A DNA stretch of 64,000 nt from CADEEN01 sp040384625 (GCA_040384625.1 JAZKIW010000111.1:5376-69375); one strand, 5' to 3'; positions 8,665 through 19,255 are shown, numbered from the stretch's first letter. Notes: a model not told the origin generated them from the sequence alone. Numbers and translations: made by a program.

Positions 8665-8691
8665 CTATCGGCGCGCCCTGCGCGAACTTGA
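8665..8691 (-). promoter_or_regulatory. Sigma-28 (FliA) promoter for fliD
   Basis: On the minus strand: -35 TCAAGTTC, 11-bp spacer, -10 GCCGATAG. Six of eight -35 and seven of eight -10 positions match the TAAAGTTT/GCCGATAA consensus at exact spacing. The predicted leader is about 28 bases to the fliD ATG at 8630. Confidence 0.68.
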
Positions 8692-8724
8692 GGCCGCCGG
8701 ACCCTGGCGTGGCCCGGCCTGGGC

Positions 8725-9939
8725 TTACTTCAGCAGCGACAGCACTTGTTGGGGCAACTGGTTGGCCTGCGCCACCATCGCTGTACCGGCCGACTGCAGG
8801 ATCTGCGCCCGCGACAGGTTGGCCGTCTCCATCGCGAAGTCGGCATCCATGATGCGGCCGCGTGCGGCCGACAGGTTCTCGGCCTGGATCTGGATGTTTG
8901 CCACGGCGTTCTCGAAGCGGCTCTGCAGCGCGCCTAGCGTGCCGCGCGAGCTGTTGACTTGGTCCAGCGCGCTGTCGATCTTCTTGATCGCCTTCCAGGT
9001 GTCGCCGTCGGTCTCGACGCTCAGCGCGCCGATGCCGACTTCATCGGCCACTTCGGCCGGCACGTCGCCGACGTCGAGGCCGGTGGTCGTGGTGGTGAAG
9101 CCGGTGAACTCGACTGCCAGGGCGGCGCCGGCGGCGTCGAGCTTGGAGGCCTTGATGTCGAACTTGTAGGTGCCGTCGTTGTTGGCCACCAGGTAGGCCG
9201 ACACGCCGGTGTCGCTGGTCTTGCGGTTGATGGCTTCCACCACCTGGCCCATGCGCTCGAGCCCGGAGCTGGCCACGTCGATGGCGCCGATTTCGACGAC
9301 CTTCTCGTTTGCACCGCCGTCGTCGATCGTGATCTGCAGATCGCCGTCGTCGATCGCGTCCAGGGTCGTGATGTCGGTGTCGTCGGGCAGCAGATCGGCA
9401 CTCTCGATTTCGGAGTAGGTGATCTTTGACAGAACGTTGATCGTGGCGGTGGCCAAGGTGCCGACCGTGATCGCGTCGCCGGAGTTGGCGCCGATCTGGA
9501 AGGTGGCTGCAGTGAACGAGCCGTCGAGCAGCTTCTTGCCGTTGAACGAGGCGCCCTTGGCGACGCGGTCGATTTCGTCGCGCAGTTGCGAGACTTCGGC
9601 CTGCAGGGCCTTGCGGTCTTCGACGCTGTTGGTGGCGTTGGCCGACTGGACGGCCAGCTCACGCATGCGTTGCAGCATGTCGCCGACCTTGCCCAGCGCG
9701 CCTTCAGCGGTTTGCGCCAGCGAGATGCCGTCGTTGGCGTTGCGCGCCGCGACGTTCAGGCCACGCACCGAAGCGTTCATGCGCTCGGCGATCGCCAGGC
9801 CAGCGGCGTCGTCCTTGGCGCTGTTGACGCGCAGGCCGGAAGACAGGCGCTGCATCGAGGTGGCCAGCGAGGACTGGCTGGTGTTCAGGTTGCGTTGCGC
9901 ATTCAGCGAAACGACGTTCGTGTTGATGGTCTGGGGCAT
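8725..9939 (-). CDS. fliC: Flagellin (copy downstream of the other flagellin)
   Basis: Flagellin of 404 residues with the conserved D0/D1 N-terminus (INTNVVSLNAQRNLNTSQSS) and C-terminus (ending ANQLPQQVLSLLK) around a central variable region rich in Asp, Gly and Thr. I chose the ATG at 9939 (MPQTINTN), which has an AAGGAGA ribosome-binding site. The neighbouring flagellin has the same length and shares an identical stretch of DNA with it (see findings). I see no sigma-28 match between this gene and its neighbour, so it may use a divergent promoter. Confidence 0.96.
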   Translation of the reverse strand: MPQTINTNVVSLNAQRNLNTSQSSLATSMQRLSSGLRVNSAKDDAAGLAIAERMNASVRGLNVAARNANDGISLAQTAEGALGKVGDMLQRMRELAVQSANATNSVEDRKALQAEVSQLRDEIDRVAKGASFNGKKLLDGSFTAATFQIGANSGDAITVGTLATATINVLSKITYSEIESADLLPDDTDITTLDAIDDGDLQITIDDGGANEKVVEIGAIDVASSGLERMGQVVEAINRKTSDTGVSAYLVANNDGTYKFDIKASKLDAAGAALAVEFTGFTTTTTGLDVGDVPAEVADEVGIGALSVETDGDTWKAIKKIDSALDQVNSSRGTLGALQSRFENAVANIQIQAENLSAARGRIMDADFAMETANLSRAQILQSAGTAMVAQANQLPQQVLSLLK

Positions 9940-10081
9940 CGCGGTTCTCCTTCGGTGATCAGGAATTTCCGGCGTTGTTGCCACCGGGGCTGTCTGTGGC
10001 CTGATTCTTCAGGAGAGGTCAATCCGGCGATGCGTCGAAAAGCGGCGCCTTTGCGACCCATCTCGGCGCCGCAAACGAGAA

Positions 10082-10108
10082 GGCCCCGTCCTTTGCAGGG
10101 CGGGGCCT
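10082..10108 (-). terminator. Terminator downstream of the upstream flagellin gene
   Basis: GGCCCCGTCC and GGGCGGGGCC (10082-10107) form a 10-bp GC-rich stem with one G-T pair and a 6-base loop. On the minus strand the stem is followed by TTCTCGTTT. It lies about 57 bases past the flagellin stop at 10165 and separates the two flagellin transcripts. Confidence 0.75.
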
Positions 10109-10164
10109 AGGATTCGATCCCCAGGTGCCGCCGGCGGGGCCGGCGCCCGGGTCTCGGGGGTCGC

Positions 10165-11379
10165 TCAGCGCAGCAGCGACAGCACTTGCTGCGGCAACTG
10201 GTTGGCCTGCGCCACCATCGCGGTGCCGGCCTGCTGCAGGATCTGGGCACGCGACAGGCTGGCCGTTTCGGTGGCGAAGTCGGCGTCCATGATGCGGCCG
10301 CGAGCGGCGGAGGTGTTCTCGGCCTGGATCTGGATGTTGGCCACGGCGTTCTCGAAACGGCTCTGGATCGCGCCCAGCGTGCCACGCGCGCTGTTGACTT
10401 GGTCCAGGGCGCTGTCGATCTTCTTGATCGCCTTCCAGGTGTCGCCGTCGGTCTCGACGCTGAGGTCGGCGATGCCGACTTCGTCCGCCTCTTCGGCCGG
10501 AACGTCGCCGGCGTCGAGGCCGGTCGTGGTGGTGGCGAAGCCGGTGAACTCCACCGCCAGCGCAGCGCCGTCCGAATCGAGCTTCGAGGCCTTGATGTCG
10601 AACTTGTAGGTGCCGTCGTCGTTGGCGACCAGGTAGGCCGACACGCCGGTGTCGCTGGTCTTGCGGTTGATCGCCTCGACCATCTGGCCCATGCGCTCGA
10701 GGCCCGAGCTTGCTTCGGCGATGGCGCCGACTTCGACGACCAGCTCGTTCGCGCCGCCGTCGTCGATCGTGATCTGCAGGTCGCCGTCATCGATGGCGTC
10801 GAGCGTCGTGATGTCGGCGTCGTCGGCGGCCAGGTCGGCGCTCTCGATTTCCGAGTAGGTGATCTTGGCCAGGTTGGCAGCCGAGGTGTTGACCAGTGCG
10901 CCGACCGTGATGTTCTCGCCGGCACCGGCGCCGACCTGGAAGGACGCGGCGGTGAACGAGCCGTCGAGCAGCTTCTTACCGTTGAACGAGGCGCCCTTGG
11001 CGACGCGGTCGATTTCGTCACGCAGTTGCGAGACTTCGGCTTGCAGGGCCTTGCGGTCTTCGCTGCTGTTCGTGGCGTTGGCCGACTGGACAGCCAGTTC
11101 ACGCATGCGTTGCAGCATGTCGCCGACCTTGCCCAGCGCGCCTTCAGCGGTTTGCGCCAGCGAGATGCCGTCGTTGGCGTTGCGCGCCGCGACGTTCAGG
11201 CCACGCACCGAAGCGTTCATGCGCTCGGCGATCGCCAGGCCAGCGGCGTCGTCCTTGGCGCTGTTGACGCGCAGGCCGGAAGACAGGCGCTGCATCGAGG
11301 TGGCCAGAGCGGATTGCGAAGTACCCAGGTTGCGCTGGGCATTGAGGGACACCACGTTGGTGTTGACTGACATTGCCAT
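10165..11379 (-). CDS. fliC: Flagellin (copy behind the sigma-28 promoter)
   Basis: Second flagellin, also 404 residues, with the same terminal domains (VNTNVVSLNAQRNLGTSQSA start; ANQLPQQVLSLLR end) and a related but diverged central region. The ATG at 11379 (MAMSVNTN) has an AGGAG ribosome-binding site at good spacing; an ATG two codons later is possible. It has a sigma-28-like promoter upstream and a terminator downstream, so it is an independent unit and probably the main filament gene. Confidence 0.96.
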   Translation of the reverse strand: MAMSVNTNVVSLNAQRNLGTSQSALATSMQRLSSGLRVNSAKDDAAGLAIAERMNASVRGLNVAARNANDGISLAQTAEGALGKVGDMLQRMRELAVQSANATNSSEDRKALQAEVSQLRDEIDRVAKGASFNGKKLLDGSFTAASFQVGAGAGENITVGALVNTSAANLAKITYSEIESADLAADDADITTLDAIDDGDLQITIDDGGANELVVEVGAIAEASSGLERMGQMVEAINRKTSDTGVSAYLVANDDGTYKFDIKASKLDSDGAALAVEFTGFATTTTGLDAGDVPAEEADEVGIADLSVETDGDTWKAIKKIDSALDQVNSARGTLGAIQSRFENAVANIQIQAENTSAARGRIMDADFATETASLSRAQILQQAGTAMVAQANQLPQQVLSLLR

Positions 11380-11567
11380 GATGGCTCTCCTAAAAGTTGA
11401 ATGACTCCCGGCAGACGCCGGCATTGCCGTGCCAACTTTCGTTGGCTGCGCCCGGTGTCAGTCATCCTCAGATCTCGTTGGAGGGGCTGCTTTGGTTGTG
11501 CCCTCTACGAAACATCGGCCGCTTTCTCCGGACCCCGGAACTCGACTTCTCGATCCCGTTGGTGGGG

Positions 11568-11595
11568 TTATCGGAGGGGCCTGGAAATAACTTTA
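11568..11595 (-). promoter_or_regulatory. Sigma-28 (FliA) promoter for the upstream flagellin
   Basis: On the minus strand: -35 TAAAGTTA, 12-bp spacer, -10 TCCGATAA. The -35 and -10 each match 7 of 8 consensus bases; the spacer is one base long. The leader to the ATG at 11379 would be about 180 bases, longer than for the other sigma-28 units here. Confidence 0.6.
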
Positions 11596-11708
11596 GCGAT
11601 CTGTCAAGCGTCGAATGGGGCGCAATGCTTGCGCTGATCGGTGCTTCGCGCCTGCGCCGGCAGGTCAACCGACGCTTATCGGCATCACCGGCGCCCGACT
11701 TGAGGGCC

Positions 11709-13531
<1,823 letters not shown>

Positions 13532-13535
<4 letters not shown>

Positions 13536-14035
13536 ACCAGCTCGATCGAACGCAGCTGCCAGATGCAGCGGCTGAAATACACCGCGTTGCGCAGCTGCGG
13601 TTGCGCATCGAACGGGTACATCACGAACAGCGGCCCCTTCTCGCGCACGCTCATCGGCTTGCGGTCAAGTTGGCGCGCCAGCACCACGTCGTAGCGCTGC
13701 ACATCGTCGAAGGGGATTTCGACGCGGTAGTCGTTCAGTGCCACCAGACGCAGGGCGCGGCCCTTGGCGCCGGCCGCCGCCAGCACATCGCGCAACAGGG
13801 GGCCACTGAAGCTGCGCGCTGCGCTGTACCAGGGCGTCTCGGTGTGAACGTTGCGCTGCGGCAGTCGCTCGAGCATGCCCATGTCGAAGTCTGCCCGGCC
13901 TTCGCGGTTGGGCAGGGTGACGGCACCGCTGATGGTCAGCACGACGCTGCCGCTGGGGGCATCCAGCGCCGATGCCCGCGCGGCCAGTCCGAGCAAGGGG
14001 GCCGCGCACAGGAGCCGGCGACGCAACAGACTCAT
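13532..14035 (-). CDS. Small exported protein with molybdopterin-oxidoreductase-like fold
   Basis: The 167-residue product has an arginine-led export signal (MSLLRRRLLCAAPLLGLAARA) and then a single domain resembling the molybdopterin-binding domain of the sulfite oxidase/YedY superfamily (SGPLLRDVLAAAGAKG, LVALNDYRVEIPFDDVQRYDVVLA). The only cysteine outside the signal is near the C-terminus (FSRCIWQL), not where the molybdenum ligand is expected, so catalysis is doubtful. It overlaps the hybrid kinase gene by 4 bases; I infer a periplasmic input protein for that kinase. Confidence 0.72.
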
Positions 14036-14162
14036 CGAACCCTCGAGAGATGGAGGTGCGGGATTCTAGGGGCCTGCCAGAGGTGCTCCCGGCGTGGCGT
14101 ATGCCGCAGCATCGGGCACCACGACCGGCGTGCCGGCAGGCCGGTCAAGTAAGCTCGAACTC

Positions 14163-15860
14163 ATGTCCGAGGCCGCGCCGCCGCTGTTGTCTGCCGATGC
14201 CCCAGAGGCTCTCGCGGTCGGGACTCGCGTGGCCGAGTTCGAAGTGCGGCGGGTGCTCGGCAGCGGTGGCTTCGGCATCGTGTACCTGGCCTGGGACCAC
14301 GCCCTCGAGCGCGAGGTCGCGCTGAAGGAGTACATGCCCGGAACCCTGGCCGGCCGCGGCGCGGGGCTGCTGGTGTCGGTGCGCTCGAAAGCCACCGCCG
14401 ACACCTTTGCGCTGGGCCTGCGCTCGTTCATCAACGAAGGGCGGCTGCTGGCGCGCTTCGACCACCCGTCGCTGGTCAAGGTCTACCGCTTCTGGGAGGA
14501 CAACGGCACGGCCTACATGGTCATGCCCTACTACCAGGGCCGCACGCTGCGCCAGGCGCGCCAGGGCATGGTCGTGCCGCCGGGCGAGGGTGCGTGCCGG
14601 CGTGTGCTCGACGCGCTGCTGTCGGCGCTGGAGACCCTGCACCGCGAGGGCGTCTACCACCGCGACATCGCGCCCGACAACATCCTGCTCGGCGACGACG
14701 GCCTGCCGGTGCTGCTCGACTTCGGCGCCGCGCGCCGCGTGCTCGGCGACCGCACCCAAGCCCTGACCTCGATCATGAAGCCACACTACGCGCCGCTCGA
14801 GCAGTACGCCGATGCCAGCGCGATGCGTCAGGGCCCGTGGACCGATCTGTACGCCCTGGGTGGCACGATGTACTTCCTGCTCACCGCGCAGGAGCCGGTG
14901 GCGGCCGCCTCGCGTGCCCTGCACGACGACCAGCCGCGCCTGGCCGAGCTGCGACCGCGTGACTGCACACAGGGTTTCCTGTCCGCGATCGACTGGATGC
15001 TGGCCCTGAAGCCGCCGGAGCGCCCGCAGAGCGTGCACATGCTGCGCGACGTACTCGAGGGCCGCATCACGCTGCCTGGGCGCGCTGCCGCAGACAAGAC
15101 CGCGCCCGGCGTGGCCGCGCGCCTCGGCACGGTGGCGGGTGCCGCGGTGCGCACCGACATCGACCCCAGCGAGCCGGTGCACAGCGGCGCGCGCGCCGAC
15201 GACGATGCAGCCGCTGCGGCGGCGACTGCCGCCAAGGCGGCCGCGATCACCTTGATCCAGGTCGCGCCGATGCCGGCGCTCGCGCCCGCGGCCCCGGTTG
15301 CGACGGCGAGTGCCGCGCCGGTCGCACCGGCCGCGTCGGCGCCGCGTCAGCCATCCAGGATGTTGGGCCTGCTCGGCGCGCTGGTGTGCCTAAACCTTCT
15401 GGCCTGGTGGTGGTTCACCCGGCCGTCGCCGAGCGAGGCGGCCCAGCCGCCAGTGGCGGCGACGCTGGAGGCGCCCGCGCCAGCGTCGCTGCCGACCGGC
15501 AAGGCGGCCCCCGTCGTCACTGCCGCACCGGCGCCCGAAGGCCCGGCCTCGGAAACCATCCTGTCGGTCCTGCCGGCGCGCCCCGTGCCGGCGCGCCCGG
15601 CGGCAGCGGCGAGCGAGCCAGCGCCGCGGCCGATCGAGGCCGCCGCGCCCGTGCGCCCGCGCGCCAACAACGACCCCGCCCCCCCTGCCGCGGCGGCGCT
15701 GCCTGCCGCGGCGCTCGGGCCACGTGCGCGCTGCGGCGAGCGCAACTTCCTGTCGATGCTGATCTGCGTCAAGCGCGAGTGCGACGATCCGGCGCTGCAT
15801 GGCCACGCCGAGTGCGTGAAGATGCGCGAGCAGGAAGCGATCCAGCGCGGACGCCAGTGA
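14163..15860 (+). CDS. Membrane-anchored serine/threonine protein kinase with HRDIAPDN catalytic loop
   Basis: A 565-residue Hanks-type kinase. The glycine loop GSGGFG is near residue 33, the ATP-binding Lys near 55 (VALKEY), the catalytic loop at 166-173 (HRDIAPDN) and DFG at 187-189. The loop Lys usual in HRDLKPxN is Ala here. After the kinase come an Ala/Pro-rich linker, one membrane helix near residues 400-418 and a C-terminal periplasmic segment with four cysteines (CGERNF, LICVKREC, AECVKM). I chose the ATG at 14163 (MSEAAPP); the frame is open to 14094 with a GTG. It stands alone between divergent neighbours; no phosphatase is adjacent. Confidence 0.88.
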   Translation: MSEAAPPLLSADAPEALAVGTRVAEFEVRRVLGSGGFGIVYLAWDHALEREVALKEYMPGTLAGRGAGLLVSVRSKATADTFALGLRSFINEGRLLARFDHPSLVKVYRFWEDNGTAYMVMPYYQGRTLRQARQGMVVPPGEGACRRVLDALLSALETLHREGVYHRDIAPDNILLGDDGLPVLLDFGAARRVLGDRTQALTSIMKPHYAPLEQYADASAMRQGPWTDLYALGGTMYFLLTAQEPVAAASRALHDDQPRLAELRPRDCTQGFLSAIDWMLALKPPERPQSVHMLRDVLEGRITLPGRAAADKTAPGVAARLGTVAGAAVRTDIDPSEPVHSGARADDDAAAAAATAAKAAAITLIQVAPMPALAPAAPVATASAAPVAPAASAPRQPSRMLGLLGALVCLNLLAWWWFTRPSPSEAAQPPVAATLEAPAPASLPTGKAAPVVTAAPAPEGPASETILSVLPARPVPARPAAAASEPAPRPIEAAAPVRPRANNDPAPPAAAALPAAALGPRARCGERNFLSMLICVKRECDDPALHGHAECVKMREQEAIQRGRQ

Positions 15861-15897
15861 CGGGCCGGCGCCAGGGTCGGCCCGGCGTGACCTCGCC

Positions 15898-16488
15898 CTA
15901 GAACGACGAACCCGGCTGCTGCAGGAACGCGATTTCCTCGGCCGTCGAGGCGCGGCCCAGCAGTGCGTTGCGGTGCGGGAAGCGACCGAATCGCGCGACG
16001 ATGTCGTGGTGCCGCTGCGCCCACTCGAGCAGGCCGGCCAGCGCCGGCTCGTCACGGCCGAGCTGTTCGAACAACTGCAGCGACGTGTGCTGGTGCGCCA
16101 GGTCTTCGGCGTGTTCGAAGGGCAGGTAGCAGAACTGGCGCTGCACGCCGCTGAGTTCGCGGTCCAGGCCGCTGGCGACGAGGGCGCGCGCCGTCTGCAG
16201 GGCCAACGCATCACCAGCGAAGGCGCGGACGCTGCCGCGAAAGGCGTTGCGCGTGAACTGGTCGAGCACGATCACGCGCGCCAGTGCCGGCAGTGGCGCC
16301 AGCGGTGGCGCGGCCCAGTCGTCGATGGCGCCGTTCAGCGCGCGCTCGATCAGGCTGCCGAAGCGCTCTGCGATGGCGGCATCGAAAGTATCGTCCTTGC
16401 GAAACCACTGCGGCCGGGTCTGCGCGTGGCCCGGGTCGTCGGGCGCGCCGAACCAGAAGTCGAGCACGGCCTGGGCGGTGGGTGGCAT
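15898..16488 (-). CDS. DUF924 family protein
   Basis: The 196-residue product matches the DUF924 family (LDFWFG start, QWFRKDDTFDAAI, VLDQFTRNAFRG, RQFCYLPFEHAED), an all-helical fold related to tetratricopeptide-like proteins. Function is unknown. The ATG at 16488 is preceded directly by an in-frame GTG. It is the last gene of a minus-strand run with the Bug-family gene 8 bp upstream. Confidence 0.88.
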   Translation of the reverse strand: MPPTAQAVLDFWFGAPDDPGHAQTRPQWFRKDDTFDAAIAERFGSLIERALNGAIDDWAAPPLAPLPALARVIVLDQFTRNAFRGSVRAFAGDALALQTARALVASGLDRELSGVQRQFCYLPFEHAEDLAHQHTSLQLFEQLGRDEPALAGLLEWAQRHHDIVARFGRFPHRNALLGRASTAEEIAFLQQPGSSF

Positions 16489-16496
16489 CACGGCCT

Positions 16497-17468
16497 TCAG
16501 TCCAGCTTGGTGCCCGAGTCCTTGACCACCTTGGCCCAGCGCGGCATCTCGGCGGCCAGGAACTTGCTGAAGTCGTCGGCACCGAGGAAGGCCGGATCCG
16601 CGCCTTGGGTCACCATGCGGCTGCGCACATCGGGTGTGTCGAGCGTGGCCTTGAAGGCGGCCGAGAGCTTGTCGACGGCGGCTTTGGGCGTACCTGCAGG
16701 CGCCAGCACACCGTAGAAGCCGACCACCTCGAAGTTCTTCAGCCCGGCCTCGATCATCGTCGGCACTTCGGGCAGGGCGGCGTTGCGCTCACGGCTGGTG
16801 ACGGCCAGCGCGCGCAGCTTGCCGGCCTTGACGTACTGCGCCGCCTGCGGGATCGATTCGGCCATCAGCTGCACCTGGCCGGCCATCAGGTCGGTGAAGG
16901 CCGGCGCGCTGCCACGGTAGGGGATGTGGACGATGAAAGTGCCCGTGGCCTGCTTGAACATCTCCGGCACCAGGTGGCTGATGCCGCCATTGCCGGCCGA
17001 GCCGTAGTTCAGCCGCCCCGGGCTGGCCTTGGCCAGGGCCACCAGTTCGGTCACGTTGCGCGCCTTGACGTCGGGGTGCACCACCAGGGCCAACGGTTGT
17101 TGCGCGGTGCGCGCGATCGGCACGAAGTCGCGCAGGGTCTGGTACGGCAGCTTGGCGTAGACGGCCGGGTTGATGACCATCGTGCCGGTGTTGGCCATCA
17201 GCAGGGTGTGGCCGTCGGCCTCGCTCTTGGCCACGAACTCGGCCCCCACGGTGCCACCCGCGCCGGCGCGGTAGTCGATGATCACCGGCTGGCCGAGCGA
17301 CTGGCCCAGGCGCTCGGCCAGCAGCCGGGCATGGGCATCGAGCGGCCCGCCAGCCGGGAAGCCGATGATGATCTTCACTGGCTTGCTTGGAAAGGCCTGG
17401 GCCGACGCGAGCATCGGCGTGGCCAGCAGGAGCAGCAGGGCCCAGCGGCGGCAGATGGTCGGTCGCAT
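16497..17468 (-). CDS. Bug-family (TctC-like) periplasmic solute-binding protein
   Basis: Periplasmic binding protein of the tripartite tricarboxylate transporter class, 323 residues, with a signal peptide (MRPTICRRWALLLLLATPMLASAQA) followed by the family start FPSKPVKIIIGFPAGGPLDAHAR. NPAVYAKLPY and VHIPYRGSAPAF are also typical. No TctA/TctB membrane genes are adjacent, which is common for the expanded Bug family of Burkholderiales. The ligand cannot be told from sequence. Confidence 0.93.
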   Translation of the reverse strand: MRPTICRRWALLLLLATPMLASAQAFPSKPVKIIIGFPAGGPLDAHARLLAERLGQSLGQPVIIDYRAGAGGTVGAEFVAKSEADGHTLLMANTGTMVINPAVYAKLPYQTLRDFVPIARTAQQPLALVVHPDVKARNVTELVALAKASPGRLNYGSAGNGGISHLVPEMFKQATGTFIVHIPYRGSAPAFTDLMAGQVQLMAESIPQAAQYVKAGKLRALAVTSRERNAALPEVPTMIEAGLKNFEVVGFYGVLAPAGTPKAAVDKLSAAFKATLDTPDVRSRMVTQGADPAFLGADDFSKFLAAEMPRWAKVVKDSGTKLD

Positions 17469-17494
17469 CTTCGGTCTCCGTTCTTAGAGTGGTA

Positions 17495-17791
17495 TCAGCG
17501 CGCGAGCAGGTCGAGCGTTTCGGGGTGGCGCTGCATGTAGCGCGCGACGTAGCTGCACGTCGGCTGGACGCGCCAGCCTTCGCGGCGCGCATGGGCCAGC
17601 GCCTCGGCCACCAGGGCCGCCGCGATGCCGTGGCCTTCGAGCGGGCGAGGGACGTAGGTGTGGTGCATGGTCATCAGCGTGCCGGCCAAGTGGTAGTCGG
17701 CCACGCAGGTCTGTCCGGCGACATGGGCCATGAAGCGTGATCCGGCCAGGTCGTGTTCGACCTTCGGTGCCGTGTCGAGGGGTGACGACAT
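17495..17791 (-). CDS. Small GNAT-type N-acetyltransferase (NATD1/YjdJ-like)
   Basis: A 98-residue minimal GNAT protein. The pattern of a short antiparallel sheet, LAGTLMTMHHTYVPRPLEG and the acetyl-CoA loop GHGIAAALV, followed by ARREGWRVQPTCSYV, fits the NATD1/YjdJ group. The substrate is unknown. It follows yaeQ by 15 bp and precedes the Bug gene, and probably belongs to the same transcript. Confidence 0.8.
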   Translation of the reverse strand: MSSPLDTAPKVEHDLAGSRFMAHVAGQTCVADYHLAGTLMTMHHTYVPRPLEGHGIAAALVAEALAHARREGWRVQPTCSYVARYMQRHPETLDLLAR

Positions 17792-17806
17792 GCGTTCGAT
17801 CCGGGT

Positions 17807-18367
17807 TTATGCGGGTTGGCCCAGCAGCGGCTGCAGACCCAGCTCGACGGTGCGCTGCCCGTCGTTGAACCACACCAGGCCGTCCTGAACCGTGACTTGG
17901 ATCTGCATCGAGCGCTGGGACAGTGCCGCCAGCGCAGCGCTCTGTTCGGCCGGCAACTGCCATACCGACAGGCGATCGGTGCGCGTGAGCTTGTTCTTCA
18001 CCCCGGCCCACCAGATCGGCGTGCTGGCGCTGTAGGAAATGAACGTGGCCTGCTCGGCGCGCGAGGCGGCGCGGAGCATGCGGCGCTCGTCGGGCTGGCC
18101 GACCTCGATCCAGTGCACCAGCTGGCCAGAGAGGTCCAACTGCCAGAGGTCGGGCTCGTCGGTGTCGGCCAGACCGCGCGCGAACACCAGGTCGCCGCGG
18201 TGGTTGTCGGCCGGCACGTTGAGGGCGAAGGCCAGCAGCCGCACCATCATGCGTTCTTCGGTCTCGGACGGGTGCTGCGCCAAGGTGAGTGCGTGGTCGC
18301 CATAGATCCCACGGTCCATGTCGGCGATCTGCAGTTGCGCTTTGAAGATGGTTGCTTTGAGGGCCAT
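17807..18367 (-). CDS. yaeQ: YaeQ family protein
   Basis: The 186-residue product has the YaeQ start (MALKATIFKAQLQIADMDRGIY) and the block YSASTPIWWAGVKNKLTR. YaeQ is structurally related to the PD-(D/E)XK nuclease fold, and its cellular role is not settled. I chose the ATG at 18367; the frame is open further upstream without a family match. It heads a minus-strand run yaeQ-GNAT-Bug-DUF924 and is divergent from tupB. Confidence 0.93.
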   Translation of the reverse strand: MALKATIFKAQLQIADMDRGIYGDHALTLAQHPSETEERMMVRLLAFALNVPADNHRGDLVFARGLADTDEPDLWQLDLSGQLVHWIEVGQPDERRMLRAASRAEQATFISYSASTPIWWAGVKNKLTRTDRLSVWQLPAEQSAALAALSQRSMQIQVTVQDGLVWFNDGQRTVELGLQPLLGQPA

Positions 18368-18381
18368 GGGGCGCCGACTGT

Positions 18382-18398
18382 GCCACAAGCTCTGTGGC
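18382..18398. promoter_or_regulatory. Inverted repeat in the yaeQ-tupB divergent region
   Basis: GCCACA-AGCTC-TGTGGC is a perfect 6-bp inverted repeat 14 bases upstream of the yaeQ ATG. It could be an operator or part of the leader. It does not resemble the ModE site I know. The remaining divergent region (18368-18480) holds an AAGGA ribosome-binding site for tupB. Confidence 0.3.
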
Positions 18399-18480
18399 CG
18401 GGCCGCCCTATGCAATCGACGGCATATCGCCAGCGGCACCCGGCTTGCCAACAATCGCCCCCAAGTGAAGAAGGATTGGC

Positions 18481-19200
18481 ATGGGTGGCGGTTTCGCCGA
18501 CAGCCTGGGCGCAGCGTGGGCCCTGGTGATGAATTTCGACATGCGCCTGGCGCAGATCGTGGCCTTGTCGCTGGGCGTCAGTGCGAGCGCCTGCATCCTG
18601 GCCGCGGGCTTCGGCATGGCCGGCGGTGCGTGGCTGGCGGTCGCTCGCTTTCCCGGCCACCGCGCCATCGTCGCTGCGCTGAACACCCTGTTGGCGCTGC
18701 CGTCGGTGGTCGTTGGCCTGGTGGTCTACCTGCTGCTCTCGCGTTCCGGGCCGCTCGGCGCCTGGGGCATCCTGTTCACGCCGCGGGCGATGGTGGTGGC
18801 GCAGACCATCCTGGTCTTTCCGGTCGTTGCCGCGCTGACGCGCCAGCTCATCGCCGACGCCTGGCGCGGCAATGGCGAACAGTTGCGCTCGATGGGTGCC
18901 AGGCCGCTGGCCAGCGCCGGCCTGCTGCTGTTGCACGAACGTCTGGCCCTGGTGACGGTCATGCTGACGGCGTTCGGCCGCGCGATCAGCGAGGTCGGTG
19001 CGGTGATGATCGTCGGCGGCAACATCGAAGGCGTCACGCGGGTGATGACCACCGCCATCGCGCTGGAGACCAGCAAGGGCGACCTGCCGCTGGCGCTCGG
19101 CCTGGGCATCGTGCTGCTGGCCCTGGTCGGCGCCATCAATGCGCTGATCGCCCTGGTGCAGCGGCGCCAGGGCGCGCACGCCGAGGCGGTGGGTAAATGA
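18481..19200 (+). CDS. tupB: Tungstate ABC transporter permease TupB
   Basis: Inner-membrane permease of the TupABC tungstate importer. The 239-residue product has about six membrane segments and the binding-protein-dependent transport EAA-like loop (LRSMGARPLASAGLLLLHE) that docks the ATPase. Assignment to tungstate rather than molybdate rests on the neighbouring TupA. First gene of tupB-tupC-tupA. Confidence 0.9.
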   Translation: MGGGFADSLGAAWALVMNFDMRLAQIVALSLGVSASACILAAGFGMAGGAWLAVARFPGHRAIVAALNTLLALPSVVVGLVVYLLLSRSGPLGAWGILFTPRAMVVAQTILVFPVVAALTRQLIADAWRGNGEQLRSMGARPLASAGLLLLHERLALVTVMLTAFGRAISEVGAVMIVGGNIEGVTRVMTTAIALETSKGDLPLALGLGIVLLALVGAINALIALVQRRQGAHAEAVGK

Positions 19201-19255
19201 GCCGCTCTGCCGCTCCCGAGGCGAACAGCGCAGTGCGAAGCGCGGAGCTTGACCG

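Noticed and set aside
9940..10081. A sigma-28 promoter for the downstream flagellin
   Set aside because: The nearest candidate is GCCGGATT, with no acceptable -35 at 10-13 bp. I do not call it.
10107..11102. A 331-codon open frame on the same strand as the upstream flagellin gene
   Set aside because: It is a shifted reading of the flagellin gene, rich in Arg, Ser and Pro as expected from GC-rich third positions. It has no domain and overlaps a certain gene throughout.
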